A stretch of DNA of 64,000 nucleotides, from NCBI GenBank assembly GCA_015709315.1, contig JACCQI010000004.1, positions 62,001 through 126,000 of the forward strand. The letters are read 5' to 3'. Position numbers and translations under genes: made by a program. The notes below the pieces were generated by a model, which was given only the letters and a program-made list of their open reading frames with translations, was not told the origin of the DNA and did no database searches. Shown here piece by piece: positions 55,107 through 63,229 of this stretch. This DNA comes from Desulfovibrionaceae bacterium. Its GTDB lineage: Bacteria; Desulfobacterota; Desulfovibrionia; Desulfovibrionales; Desulfovibrionaceae. Numbering within the stretch: the first letter of the stretch is position 1; every line of letters starts with the position of its first letter.

Positions 55107-56372
55107 TTAATCGTCAAAGTCGCCGTGCGGACCCTTGTCCGTGTCTATCTGCGCGGCGCGGGCCTTGATCTTTTCCTCGGTCCATTCGGCCGGGTCCTCG
55201 AACGTTTCGGCCTTGGGGCCGAGGTCGTAGGAACCCGCCTGGAGGATCAGGTCGTAGGCGATAGGAGCGGTGTCTTTGGCGTTGAACACGTTGACCAGCA
55301 GGTCGTGGACAAAGTCCTCGACGCTTTGGACCATGCGCTCGCGGGCGGCCTCGTCCTGGCCCTGCCAGCGGCGCTCGAACACGAGGTTGAGCTTCTTGTA
55401 GTTGCCGCCCTTGATGGAGTTGGCGTCGGCATAGGCGACCATCTCTTCCCAGATGGACTCGTTCACGCCCTGGCCCGGGATCTTGTCGAACCGATCGCCG
55501 TCCATGATGGCGTTGCCGAACTCGTTGACCTTGACGCCCCAGCTGATCATCTGCAGGGCGGTGGCCACGTTGGCCTTGGTGGTGGCGGTTTTGGCGGCGA
55601 TGGCGCGCAGCCGGTCGGAGTCGTTGCCCGAGGTGCCGTGCTGTGCGCCGGAGGTGCCGTACGGCTCGAGCGCCTTGTGGATGTCGGCGGTCAGGTCCAC
55701 CTGGATGCCCTGGCCCGAAGCCTCGATGCCGTGGGTGGTGCCGTTGTTGAGCGCGATCCAGTCGGGACACAGGCCGTGGGCGTTGAGGCCCTGCATCAGG
55801 AACTTGGCCTCCACCGGGCTGGACAGGCCGAATTCGCCCTTGATCTCGCCGATTTCGGTCTCGTATCCGGCCCAGGAGGGGATCACCGGGGCCATGGCCA
55901 GGTTGGCCAGCAGGTTGAGGTCGTCGGTCATGTGCGAGGCGTCGATGGCGATGGAGGTGACGCCCGTGGCGAACAGGGACGGGATTTCCGCCCTGGCTTC
56001 CTCGACGCCGTCCCAGGACTTGATGAAATAATGGTCCGCATGCACGGCCACCGGAATGGTGATGCCGAATTTGTTGCAGATGTAATCAACCCGGCGGGCG
56101 ACGTTCCACAGGGTGGTCGGGCAGTAGGTGGCTTCGCTGCGCGCGATTTCGATGATGATGGCGGCGTTGGCTTTTTGCGCGGCCTTGAGGGCGCCTTCGA
56201 TGACGAAGAGATTGCGGCCGTTGGCGGCGATGGTCATGGCGCCGCCCTTGGCGCGCATGGCCCGGTCGATGACCTTGCCGCTGACGATCAGGGCGCGGGA
56301 ACCGGGGAAGTTCTGCACGACGTTCGGCGGACGTCCCACCGCCAGCGCCTTGTTGAATGTATCCTGGGACAT
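55107..56372 (-). CDS. Class II fructose-bisphosphate aldolase-like protein
   Basis: 421 residues, longer than E. coli FbaA (359). The zinc-ligand histidines are visible in PVAVHADHYFIKSWDGVEEA, followed by SIAIDASHMTDDLNLLANL, and NNGTTHGIEASGQGIQVDL and GTSGAQHGTSGNDSDRLRAI carry the substrate phosphate loop. It would cleave fructose-1,6-bisphosphate reversibly. ATG 56372 follows AAGGAGG seven bases upstream. The Gly/Asp-rich C-terminus (TDKGPHGDFDD) is an extension. Its 3' end abuts the repeat island. Confidence 0.82.
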   Translation of the reverse strand: MSQDTFNKALAVGRPPNVVQNFPGSRALIVSGKVIDRAMRAKGGAMTIAANGRNLFVIEGALKAAQKANAAIIIEIARSEATYCPTTLWNVARRVDYICNKFGITIPVAVHADHYFIKSWDGVEEARAEIPSLFATGVTSIAIDASHMTDDLNLLANLAMAPVIPSWAGYETEIGEIKGEFGLSSPVEAKFLMQGLNAHGLCPDWIALNNGTTHGIEASGQGIQVDLTADIHKALEPYGTSGAQHGTSGNDSDRLRAIAAKTATTKANVATALQMISWGVKVNEFGNAIMDGDRFDKIPGQGVNESIWEEMVAYADANSIKGGNYKKLNLVFERRWQGQDEAARERMVQSVEDFVHDLLVNVFNAKDTAPIAYDLILQAGSYDLGPKAETFEDPAEWTEEKIKARAAQIDTDKGPHGDFDD

Positions 56373-56532
56373 GCCCTTCCTCCTTGGAAATAAGTACTTG
56401 CTCCGGGTAGTAGAAACCAATCACTGCCGGAAGTCAAAATGAAACGGCAAGTTGTCCGCAGGCCGCGTGCGGACAGGGTGCCGGAGCGCTGGCGCGGCCC
56501 GGAGCCTTGACGAAAAACGGGTTGCGGGCGGG

Positions 56533-56838
56533 TTACATCGTGATCGTCCCGCCGCGCTCCGTCCGGGATGCGCGGCGCTTTTCCGTCTTCGTGTCCCGGG
56601 CGGGCATGAGGGTGTACCCCAGCTCGCTGGCCATGAATTCAAGGACCGTGACGTTGTGCGTGGCCTTGACGATCTCGAACATGGTTTCGGCCCCGAGCTT
56701 GGCGTGCGAATCGAACGGATTCAGCTCGCGAAGAAGCGTTGAATAGGGCTTCCTGATGACGCGGGACACCTCCTTGGCGGGGATGCGTCCCTCAAGGACA
56801 ACGTCCTGCATTTTCTTGGTCAGATTTTTCTCGAACAT
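56533..56838 (-). CDS. CII-like small DNA-binding regulator, paralogue 1
   Basis: 101 residues. The N-terminus MFEKNLTKKMQDVVLEGRIPAK leads into an HTH-like stretch (EVSRVIRKPYSTLLRELNPFDSHAKLGAETMFEIVKATHN) of the phage-regulatory CII/CP76-like type. The C-terminal tail (DTKTEKRRASRTERGG) is basic. A strong paralogue is encoded at 59623-59871. ATG 56838 follows a GGGGGG run; an in-frame start at 56898 is possible. No phage genes adjoin. Confidence 0.75.
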   Translation of the reverse strand: MFEKNLTKKMQDVVLEGRIPAKEVSRVIRKPYSTLLRELNPFDSHAKLGAETMFEIVKATHNVTVLEFMASELGYTLMPARDTKTEKRRASRTERGGTITM

Positions 56839-57057
56839 GCTTACCCCCCACATGTTGGATTTTTCTGCCATGTACACCGAAGTTAGCGTCATTTTCATTT
56901 TTGCGTCAACGATAATCGGTTTTCTTCGGGTATTTTTTCAGGGTTGGACGCATTGTTTTTACCAAAATGTCATACCATGAAAATGGTTGAGCGCTGATTC
57001 CCTTTAAAGAAAAGGGAATTGCGGGCGACGGCGCGGGGCGGGCACCCCTCCGTCGGA

Positions 57058-57386
57058 TCAGACGTGGACCACGGTCACAGCGGTCGGCAGGCCGGTAAAG
57101 ACATGCACGGCGTAGCCGGGGAAGGGAAGGCCGGGGCCGGCAGGAAGAGTCCGCGCACGTTAAAGCGCGCGGCAACGGCAGCGGCCACGTATCCGCCCAT
57201 GCTCGAACCGGCCAGGATTGCGGGCCGGTCCGATGTCTCCAGCAGGGCGGCCAGCATCTCCGCCCGGCGGTCCGGGGCCTCCATGGCCAGGCCCAGCTCG
57301 GACGCGGTTTCGGCCAGGGCCGTGCTCTTGGACCCCCAGGGCAGCCCCAAGGAACCGTGGCACCAGATGAGACGATGATCGGGCAT
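57058..57386 (-). pseudogene. Alpha/beta hydrolase, frameshifted and truncated
   Basis: From ATG 57386 the frame reads HRLIWCHGSLGLPWGSKSTAL and AILAGSSMGGYVAAAVAARFNVRGLFLPAPA, a nucleophile-elbow GSSMGG hydrolase. It then runs into LPACRPL and stops at 57075. In the neighbouring frame from about 57125 the expected continuation FPGYAVHVFTGLPTAVTVVH appears and stops at 57058. The aspartate and histidine of the triad are missing. Either one indel has broken it, or it is a short decayed copy. It follows the kinase gene (57402) by 15 bp. Confidence 0.65.
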
Positions 57387-57401
57387 GGCCTTCCGGTGCG
57401 G

Positions 57402-59399
57402 TTATGCCTGTTTTTCGGCCGCCAGCCGGCGGATGGCCTCGAAAAGCGCGCTTTTCTTGACCGGCTTGGGCAGGTGGTGGTCGGCTCCGGCCTCCAGGCA
57501 GCGCTCGGCGTCCTCGTTCAGGGCGTAGGCTGTCATGGCGATGATGGTTGCGGGCTTGAGTCCGCTTTCCCGCTCCCACTGCCGGATGGCGGCCGTGGCC
57601 TGGTAGCCGTCCATGACGGGCATCTGGATGTCCATGAGCACCAAATCCCAACTGCCTTCCTTGAACTTCTCGATTCCGTCCCGGCCGTTGGCGCACACGG
57701 TCAGGGAGCAGGGCGTGCCCTTCAGGTAGGTCTGGATGACGAAGGCGTTGTACTTGGAGTCCTCGAACATGAGAATGTTGGCGGCGGGCAGGTCCGCGCC
57801 GTCCTGGGAGGCGTCCCGGTCAGTGATGAGCCGTACCTCGGCGCTGGGCGAGATGTCGAAGGCGGCCGTGAAATGGAAGGTGCTTCCCTGGCCCGGCGTG
57901 CTTTCCGCCCAGATGCGGCCGCCCATCATCTGGACCAGCTCGCGGCTGATGGTCAGGCCCAGGCCCGTGCCGCCGAACTGCCGGGTGGTGGAGCTGTCAG
58001 CCTGGGTGAACGCCTCGAAGATGGAGGAAAGCTTGTCGCCCGGCACGCCCACGCCGGTGTCCCGGACGGAGAACTGGAGGAGCAGCCTGTCGTGGGCGGT
58101 CTGCATGGTTTCCACGGTCAGGTTGATGGATCCCTTTTCCGTGAATTTGACCGCATTGCCGAGCAGGTTGATGAGGATCTGCCTGAGCCGCGTTGGATCG
58201 CCCTTCAACTGGTCCGGGATCTCAGGGGATATGTTGCAGGTGAGTTCGAGCTTCCGCTGCTCCGCCTTGGGCTGGATGATGGAGCAGAGTTTGTCCATGC
58301 ACTCGTTGAGCGAGAACCAGCGGTTGTTCAGTTCCATGTGCCCGGCCTCGATTTTGGACAGGTCCAGGATGTCGTCGAGAATTTCCAGCAGGTTTTCGCC
58401 CGCGGTGCGGAACACCTCCACGTACTTGGCCTGTTCCTTGGTGAGCTGCGTCTCCCACAGGATGTCGGCCATGCCGAGGATGGCGTTCATGGGCGTGCGG
58501 ATTTCATGGCTCATGCTGGCCAGGAAGCTCGACTTGGCGATATTGGCGACTTCCGCCTCGCGCTTGGCGTTCCGCAACTCCTCGATGGCCTCGTTCAGGG
58601 AGGCGTTCTTGCTGTTGAGTTCCTCGGTTCGCTCCCTGACCATGGTTTCGAGCATCTCATGCTGGTTCTTCAGCTTCTCGTTGGCGTCGCTCAGGTCGCG
58701 GATGAGCAACAGGACCGATTCGCGCATGTCGTCGATGGCCCGAGCCAGGTTGCCCAGTTCCCCCGGTGCGGAGGTGTCGATGTGGCCGTTGAGGTCCCCG
58801 TCGGCGATGATGATGGCCGATTCCTCCAGTTTTTTGAGCGGGGCGAAGATGTTTTTCCGGGTGAAGTGCGTTGAGGTCAGGAATATGGCCGCGATGAGCA
58901 GCAGGGCAAGCCCGATGATGCCGCCCGCGTAGAGGAGCAGGTCGCTGCGGTATCCGGCCGTGGACACCACCAGGTTGAAGGAGCCGATCCAATCTCCGTA
59001 TTTGCGGATTTCCACGGTGCTTGAAAGATATTCGTCCTTGTTGCGGAAGAAATTGAATTCCTTGCCCGCGAACCTCGGCCGGGTCTTGAGGGCCATGATC
59101 TCCTTGCCCGTGACCACCTCGGCGAAGACCACGTCGTTGTTTTGCAGCACGGCCTCGATGAAGTCGCGGGCCGAGGAGTGGTCCACCTGCCAGACGGCGG
59201 ACGCCAGGCTGGTCTTGGCCAGGTGCGAGATGCTTTCGGCCTCTTCGGCCAGGCGTTTCTTGAGCAGGTAGCCGGTGAAGAAGACGATGGCCGCGGTGAA
59301 GCACAGGACGATGGCGCCGATGATGGCCATCTGGGCAATGGCGGCGCGACGGCTGAGCGAGTGGGCTCTGACCAGTTTTGTGTTTGAATCTGGCAGCAT
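57402..59399 (-). CDS. Hybrid sensor histidine kinase with receiver domain
   Basis: 665 residues. Two membrane helices (AIIGAIVLCFTAAIVFFTGYLL and LLLYAGGIIGLALLLIAAIFL) bracket a ~130-residue periplasmic sensor. A HAMP linker (FAPLKKLEESAIIIADGDL) and coiled coil follow, then the HisKA box FLASMSHEIRTPMNAILG with the phospho-His. The ATPase has NLLGNAVKFTEKG, DTGVGV and GGTGLGLTISRELVQMMGG. The C-terminal receiver has its Asp in DLVLMDIQMPVMDG and Lys in HHLPKPVKKSA. The cognate regulator is not adjacent. The signal is unknown. Confidence 0.95.
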   Translation of the reverse strand: MLPDSNTKLVRAHSLSRRAAIAQMAIIGAIVLCFTAAIVFFTGYLLKKRLAEEAESISHLAKTSLASAVWQVDHSSARDFIEAVLQNNDVVFAEVVTGKEIMALKTRPRFAGKEFNFFRNKDEYLSSTVEIRKYGDWIGSFNLVVSTAGYRSDLLLYAGGIIGLALLLIAAIFLTSTHFTRKNIFAPLKKLEESAIIIADGDLNGHIDTSAPGELGNLARAIDDMRESVLLLIRDLSDANEKLKNQHEMLETMVRERTEELNSKNASLNEAIEELRNAKREAEVANIAKSSFLASMSHEIRTPMNAILGMADILWETQLTKEQAKYVEVFRTAGENLLEILDDILDLSKIEAGHMELNNRWFSLNECMDKLCSIIQPKAEQRKLELTCNISPEIPDQLKGDPTRLRQILINLLGNAVKFTEKGSINLTVETMQTAHDRLLLQFSVRDTGVGVPGDKLSSIFEAFTQADSSTTRQFGGTGLGLTISRELVQMMGGRIWAESTPGQGSTFHFTAAFDISPSAEVRLITDRDASQDGADLPAANILMFEDSKYNAFVIQTYLKGTPCSLTVCANGRDGIEKFKEGSWDLVLMDIQMPVMDGYQATAAIRQWERESGLKPATIIAMTAYALNEDAERCLEAGADHHLPKPVKKSALFEAIRRLAAEKQA

Positions 59400-59537
59400 C
59401 GGTCTGTGGTCCTCGGTGCCGGTAAACGGTTCGGCACTCTGATCACACTACGTTTCCCTCCCGTATTTGGCAAGGGCATGCCGGTCGATCGCGTTGCGGT
59501 TTTCGCATTGAATCGGTGCCGGGCGGGAGGGCGCGAA

Positions 59538-59582
59538 AAAGCCGGGCCGACTCGTGGTTGCGATGCGAGACGGCCCGGCTTT
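59538..59582 (-). terminator. Terminator after CII-like paralogue 2
   Basis: Arms AAAGCCGGGCCG (59538-59549) and CGGCCCGGCTTT (59571-59582), 21-nt loop, T-rich on the minus strand. Perfect 12-bp stem. Confidence 0.85.
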
Positions 59583-59622
59583 CCTGCAATGCTTCCGCTG
59601 CCGGGGTGAGGAGTGCCCGGAA

Positions 59623-59871
59623 CTAGGCGCTGCCCTTGTTCAGGGTCAGGCCCATTTCGGTCGCCATGAACTGCAGGGGCCGGATGTCATGCGTCACCTT
59701 CATGATTTCCAGCAAGGTTTCGGCGCCCAGCTTCGCGCTGACGTCGAACGGGTTGATTTCGCGCATGAGAGTGGAGTACGGCTTCTGGATCTTTTCGGCC
59801 ACGTCCTTGGCCTGGATGCCGCTGTCGAGAATGCAGTCCTGAACTACCTTGGTTACATTCTTTTCAAACAT
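59623..59871 (-). CDS. CII-like small DNA-binding regulator, paralogue 2
   Basis: 82 residues, without the basic tail of paralogue 1. MFEKNVTKVVQDCILDSGIQAK and KPYSTLMREINPFDVSAKLGAETLLEIMKVTHD align closely with the other copy, where the same core reads KPYSTLLRELNPFDSHAKLGAETMFEIVKATHN. The HTH region is fully conserved. ATG 59871 follows GGGAGGGC. Three TGTCGC palindromes lie 145-220 bp upstream. Neither phage structural nor integrase genes are near, so it may control a chromosomal function. Confidence 0.8.
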   Translation of the reverse strand: MFEKNVTKVVQDCILDSGIQAKDVAEKIQKPYSTLMREINPFDVSAKLGAETLLEIMKVTHDIRPLQFMATEMGLTLNKGSA

Positions 59872-60015
59872 TTTGCCCTCCCGCACATGTTTGTGGTGAT
59901 GTACTGCGGCGCAGCACTGCGAGGGATTCAGCAACTGGCGTGCCAGGATGGAATTAGGGGCGTGATTAGGTGTAATTTCTAAGACTTATAATTGGTTTTC
60001 GTATTTGGGAATACC

Positions 60016-60091
60016 TGTCGCGCATGCGACAGAGCATGTCGCATGCGACATTTTTGTGCAACGGATGCTACATAAGTGTCGCAATGCGACA
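60016..60091. promoter_or_regulatory. Three copies of a TGTCGC..GCGACA palindrome
   Basis: TGTCGCGCATGCGACA (60016-60031), TGTCGCATGCGACA (60037-60050) and TGTCGCAATGCGACA (60077-60091) share the arms TGTCGC and GCGACA with spacers of four, two and three bases. They lie in an otherwise gene-free 375-bp interval (59872-60246) upstream of the CII-like gene. Triple operators of this kind suit a cooperative repressor. Confidence 0.7.
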
Positions 60092-60118
60092 GGAGTGGCG
60101 GGGGAGTAAAAGAAGGAA

Positions 60119-60142
60119 GGGGAGCCGCCTTGGCGGCTCCCC
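60119..60142 (-). terminator. Hairpin downstream of the 40-aa frame
   Basis: GGGGAGCCGCC (60119-60129), TT, GGCGGCTCCCC (60132-60142). On the minus strand TTCCTTCTTTTAC follows, fair for a terminator. Confidence 0.7.
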
Positions 60143-60246
60143 GTATTCCCGGCATAGCCGGGGAGGTCTGTCCGAATCGTATCTGTCAGGCGTTCAGGTG
60201 TGGGTTGCGGTCCATTCCGATGCCTTTAGGAGGTGATCCGATCGGG

Positions 60247-60369
60247 CTAAGAGTTTTGGTTGCGGGTCCAATCCTGGGACCAGGTCTTGAATGAGTCGAT
60301 ATAGTTCAGCCATGTCCGGCTGCCCAGGATGATCTCCAGTATGCGGGATGCCGTAAGGTTGGTAAACAT
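60247..60369 (-). CDS. Possible 40-residue protein
   Basis: ATG 60369 to TAG 60247 reads MFTNLTASRILEIILGSRTW then LNYIDSFKTWSQDWTRNQNS. AGAGGA lies nine bases upstream. It is downstream of the TetR gene by 75 bp, upstream of a hairpin, and has an amphipathic helical first half rich in Ile/Leu, then Trp-rich. No family is recognised. Size makes chance a real possibility, but the ribosome site and position suit a short operon with the regulator. Confidence 0.45.
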   Translation of the reverse strand: MFTNLTASRILEIILGSRTWLNYIDSFKTWSQDWTRNQNS

Positions 60370-60444
60370 GTCTGTGTCCTCTTCTGTGTAAACTTTGTGT
60401 CGGTCAGTCTGCGAGTTCCTGCCGTCGACGTGCCAGGTGTTTTA

Positions 60445-61035
60445 TCAACAGCCGTCCTGGCCGGGGCTGTTTTTGAGGCTGCGGACAACGTGCTTGATGG
60501 TCTCCTCGAATATCCTCCCGGTTTCATAGGGAGTGAGAAGATTGGTTCGGACGGAACCCACGATGTTGCCGTAGATGATCAACGCGGTCTCCTTCACGGG
60601 AAGGGGGCGGATCGATCCGTCCTGCATGCCGTTGGTCACGCAGCGTTTCAGCTCGTCGATGAAGACGGTGAACTTGTCGGCCACCTTGGCCGCGTCCACG
60701 CTTGCCTCGACGTGGCTGAACGGAGAACACCGGAGCAGAATCGGAAACCGCAGCCTGTGTTCCTCCGTAAATTGAAAGTACGCGGTCATGTACCGCTCCA
60801 CGGCCTCCAGCCCTGTATAGTCGCCGGAAGTCGCCTGTGTAAGGCAGGAGACAAGCTTGTCCGCCATGTCGAAACCGGCGGCCAGGTAAAGCTCCTGCTT
60901 GCTGCCGAAGTAGTGCGAGACCAGGCCGAAGGAAACCTGCGCCCTGCCCGCCACGTCCTTGACGGTGGCGGCGGTGAATCCCAGTTCGCCGAAGGCTTCC
61001 TGGGCGGCTCGGAGTATGGCTTCCTTCTTGGTCAT
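60445..61035 (-). CDS. TetR-family transcriptional repressor
   Basis: About 196 residues. The N-terminal TetR HTH is plain: AILRAAQEAFGELGFTAATVKDVAGRAQVSFGLVSHYFGSKQELYLAAG. The C-terminal domain is of the CerR/YbiH-like dimer type (VERYMTAYFQFTEEHRLRFPILL) and would bind an unknown ligand. ATG 61035 follows GAGG; an in-frame start at 61053 is the alternative. Two palindromes lie just upstream (61060-61073 and 61094-61111), so it very likely represses itself and perhaps neighbouring genes. Confidence 0.93.
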   Translation of the reverse strand: MTKKEAILRAAQEAFGELGFTAATVKDVAGRAQVSFGLVSHYFGSKQELYLAAGFDMADKLVSCLTQATSGDYTGLEAVERYMTAYFQFTEEHRLRFPILLRCSPFSHVEASVDAAKVADKFTVFIDELKRCVTNGMQDGSIRPLPVKETALIIYGNIVGSVRTNLLTPYETGRIFEETIKHVVRSLKNSPGQDGC

Positions 61036-61059
61036 GGTACCTCGGTTTTTCATATCGAT

Positions 61060-61073
61060 TGATTGTACAATCA
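61060..61073. promoter_or_regulatory. TetR operator candidate 1
   Basis: TGATTGTACAATCA, a perfect 14-bp palindrome 25 bp upstream of the tetR start. Confidence 0.75.
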
Positions 61074-61093
61074 GCCTGTTGATTCAGCTATAG

Positions 61094-61111
61094 ATTGATT
61101 GAACAATCAAT
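61094..61111. promoter_or_regulatory. TetR operator candidate 2
   Basis: ATTGATTGAACAATCAAT, palindromic except at its central two bases. It shares the TGATTG..CAATCA half-sites with operator 1; centres lie about 36 bp apart, roughly three and a half helical turns. Confidence 0.75.
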
Positions 61112-61157
61112 GTCAAGCGGCGATGTGAAAAAAAGCGCATTAATTTTATGGCCGCCA

Positions 61158-61187
61158 CAAGTAAAGCCCCTTGCGGGGCTTTACTTG
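61158..61187 (-). terminator. Hairpin after glnS
   Basis: CAAGTAAAGCCCC (61158-61170), TTGC, and its exact complement (61175-61187). A 13-bp stem; T-run is short, TTTACTTG on both sides. Probably ends glnS transcription. Confidence 0.8.
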
Positions 61188-61228
61188 TTTCAGAAAAACA
61201 CGTCCGGCATGCGCGCCGGGACCGGCGG

Positions 61229-63004
61229 CTATTTGCCTATCTGCTTCTGGATCTTGGCCCAGGAATCGCGCAGGGTGGCCGTGCGGTTGAAGACCAGGTT
61301 TTCGCCGGGCCGGTGGTCGCGCAGGTCGGCGCAGAAGTAGCCGGTGCGCTCGAACTGGAAGTTGGTCCCCGCGGGCATGTCCCTGATGGCGGGTTCCACC
61401 CGGCATTCGGGCAGCACTTCCAGGGAGTCCGGGTTGACCAAGTCGATGAAGGTCTTGCCCTCGCCCGGCGCGTTGGGGTTGTCCGTGGTGAACAGGTTCC
61501 CGTAGTTGCGGATCTCGGCCTTGAGGCCGTGCCGGGCCGACACCCAGTGCAGGGTGCCCTTGACCTTGCGGCCGTCATCGGACCAGCCGCCCTTGGTGGC
61601 GGGGTCGTAGGTGGCGCGGATTTCCGTGATCCGGCCTTCCGCGTCCTTTTCATAGCCCGTGCAGGTGACGTAGTAGGCGGCGCGCAGGCGCACCTCGCGG
61701 CCCGGTCCCAGGCGGAAGAATTTCTTGGGCGGCTCCTCCATGAAGTCGGCGCGTTCGATCCACAGCTCACGGGAGAACGGGACCGTGCGGGCGCCGAAGG
61801 ATTCGTCCTCGGGATGGAGCGGAATCGTGAACTCGTCCACCTGGTCCTCGGGATAGTTCTCGATGACCAGTTTGACCGGGTCCAGCACGCCCATGTAGCG
61901 CGGGGCGCGTTCGTTCAGGTCCTGGCGCAGGCAGTGCTCGAGCAGGGCGTATTCAACGGTGGAGTCCGCCTTGGCCACGCCGATGCGGTCGCAGAAGTCG
62001 CGGATGGACTCCGGGGTGAAGCCCCGGCGGCGAAAGCCGCAGATGGTGGGCATGCGCGGGTCGTCCCAGCCCGAGACGTGGCCCTCCCGCACCAGTTGGA
62101 TGAGCTTGCGCTTGGAGAGCACGGTGCCGGTGATGTTCAGGCGGGCGAACTCGAACTGGTAGGGGCGCTGGTTGAAGCCGGGCAGTGCGGCCAATTCATT
62201 ATATATATCCGCGTGTCTGCCGAAGAGTTCCGGGTGCTTCAGCCCGGCCATGAGCGTGTCCACGCACCAGTCGTAGAGCGGGCGGTTGTTTTCGAACTCC
62301 AGGGTGCAGACGGAGTGGGTGATGCCCTCGATGGCGTCGGACAGCCCGTGGGTGAAATCGTACATGGGGTAGATGCACCAGGCGTCGCCCGTGCGGTGGT
62401 GGTCGGCGTGCTTGATGCGGTACAGGGCCGGGTCGCGCAGCATGACGTTGGGGGCGCTCATGTCGATCCGGGCGCGCAGGATGCACTCGCCGTCCTTCAT
62501 CTCGCCCGCCCGCATGCGGCGGAACTGGTCGAGGTTCTCCGAGGGGGTCCGGTCGCGGTAGGGCGAGTCGATGCCCGGCTCGGTGAGGGTGCCGCGCGTG
62601 GCGCGGATCTCGTCGGCGCTCTGGTGGTCCACGTAGGCTTTGCCCATCTTGATGAACAGCTCGGCGATGCAGTAGAGCTTTTCGAAGTAGTCCGAGGCAA
62701 AGGGGTTGGCGTCCCAGTCGAAGCCGAGCCAGCGCACGTCCTCGCGGATGGAGTCCACGTACTCGATCTCTTCCTTGACCGGGTTGGTGTCGTCGAAGCG
62801 CAGGTTGCATTTGCCCTGGTAGTCGCGGGCGATGCCGAAGTTCAGGCAGATGGACTTGGCGTGCCCGATGTGCAGGTAGCCGTTGGGTTCGGGCGGGAAG
62901 CGCGTATGCACGCGGCCGCCGTACTTGCCGTCCTCCAGGTCCCTGTCGATGATCTGGCGGATGAAATCCTTGCCTTTTTCCGGGGTGTCACCTTTGGCGC
63001 TCAT
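61229..63004 (-). CDS. glnS: Glutaminyl-tRNA synthetase
   Basis: 591 residues. The class I HIGH motif is in [23 protein letters not shown] and the KMSKS loop is the variant [11 protein letters not shown], both normal for GlnRS. The catalytic domain is followed by the two beta-barrel anticodon-binding domains ([20 protein letters not shown]). Having GlnRS means that this organism need not rely on the Glu-tRNA-Gln amidotransferase route for glutamine. No ribosome site stands out before ATG 63004. Confidence 0.98.
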   Translation of the reverse strand: MSAKGDTPEKGKDFIRQIIDRDLEDGKYGGRVHTRFPPEPNGYLHIGHAKSICLNFGIARDYQGKCNLRFDDTNPVKEEIEYVDSIREDVRWLGFDWDANPFASDYFEKLYCIAELFIKMGKAYVDHQSADEIRATRGTLTEPGIDSPYRDRTPSENLDQFRRMRAGEMKDGECILRARIDMSAPNVMLRDPALYRIKHADHHRTGDAWCIYPMYDFTHGLSDAIEGITHSVCTLEFENNRPLYDWCVDTLMAGLKHPELFGRHADIYNELAALPGFNQRPYQFEFARLNITGTVLSKRKLIQLVREGHVSGWDDPRMPTICGFRRRGFTPESIRDFCDRIGVAKADSTVEYALLEHCLRQDLNERAPRYMGVLDPVKLVIENYPEDQVDEFTIPLHPEDESFGARTVPFSRELWIERADFMEEPPKKFFRLGPGREVRLRAAYYVTCTGYEKDAEGRITEIRATYDPATKGGWSDDGRKVKGTLHWVSARHGLKAEIRNYGNLFTTDNPNAPGEGKTFIDLVNPDSLEVLPECRVEPAIRDMPAGTNFQFERTGYFCADLRDHRPGENLVFNRTATLRDSWAKIQKQIGK

Positions 63005-63229
63005 GAAAAACCTCGTTTATATTTCCGTGCCCGATGCGGGCCGTGACGTCGAAAGAGGGCCGTGCCGCGTTCGGCACCGCCGACGGATTCAGGAAATACG
63101 GGAATTCGGCATGGCGGTCAACGCCCCCGTGCGCCGCCGGGCGGCGGCCGGGGAATCATTGACCCGGATGGCGTCCGGGCGTAGTTTTCGGCATGGCCGA
63201 AATCGTAAACCGTCATCAGGGAGTGAATC

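Noticed and set aside
60228-60239. AGGAGGTGATCC resembling the 3' end of 16S rRNA
   Set aside because: Only a dozen bases match, no rRNA helix surrounds it, and a GTG frame after it stops at once.
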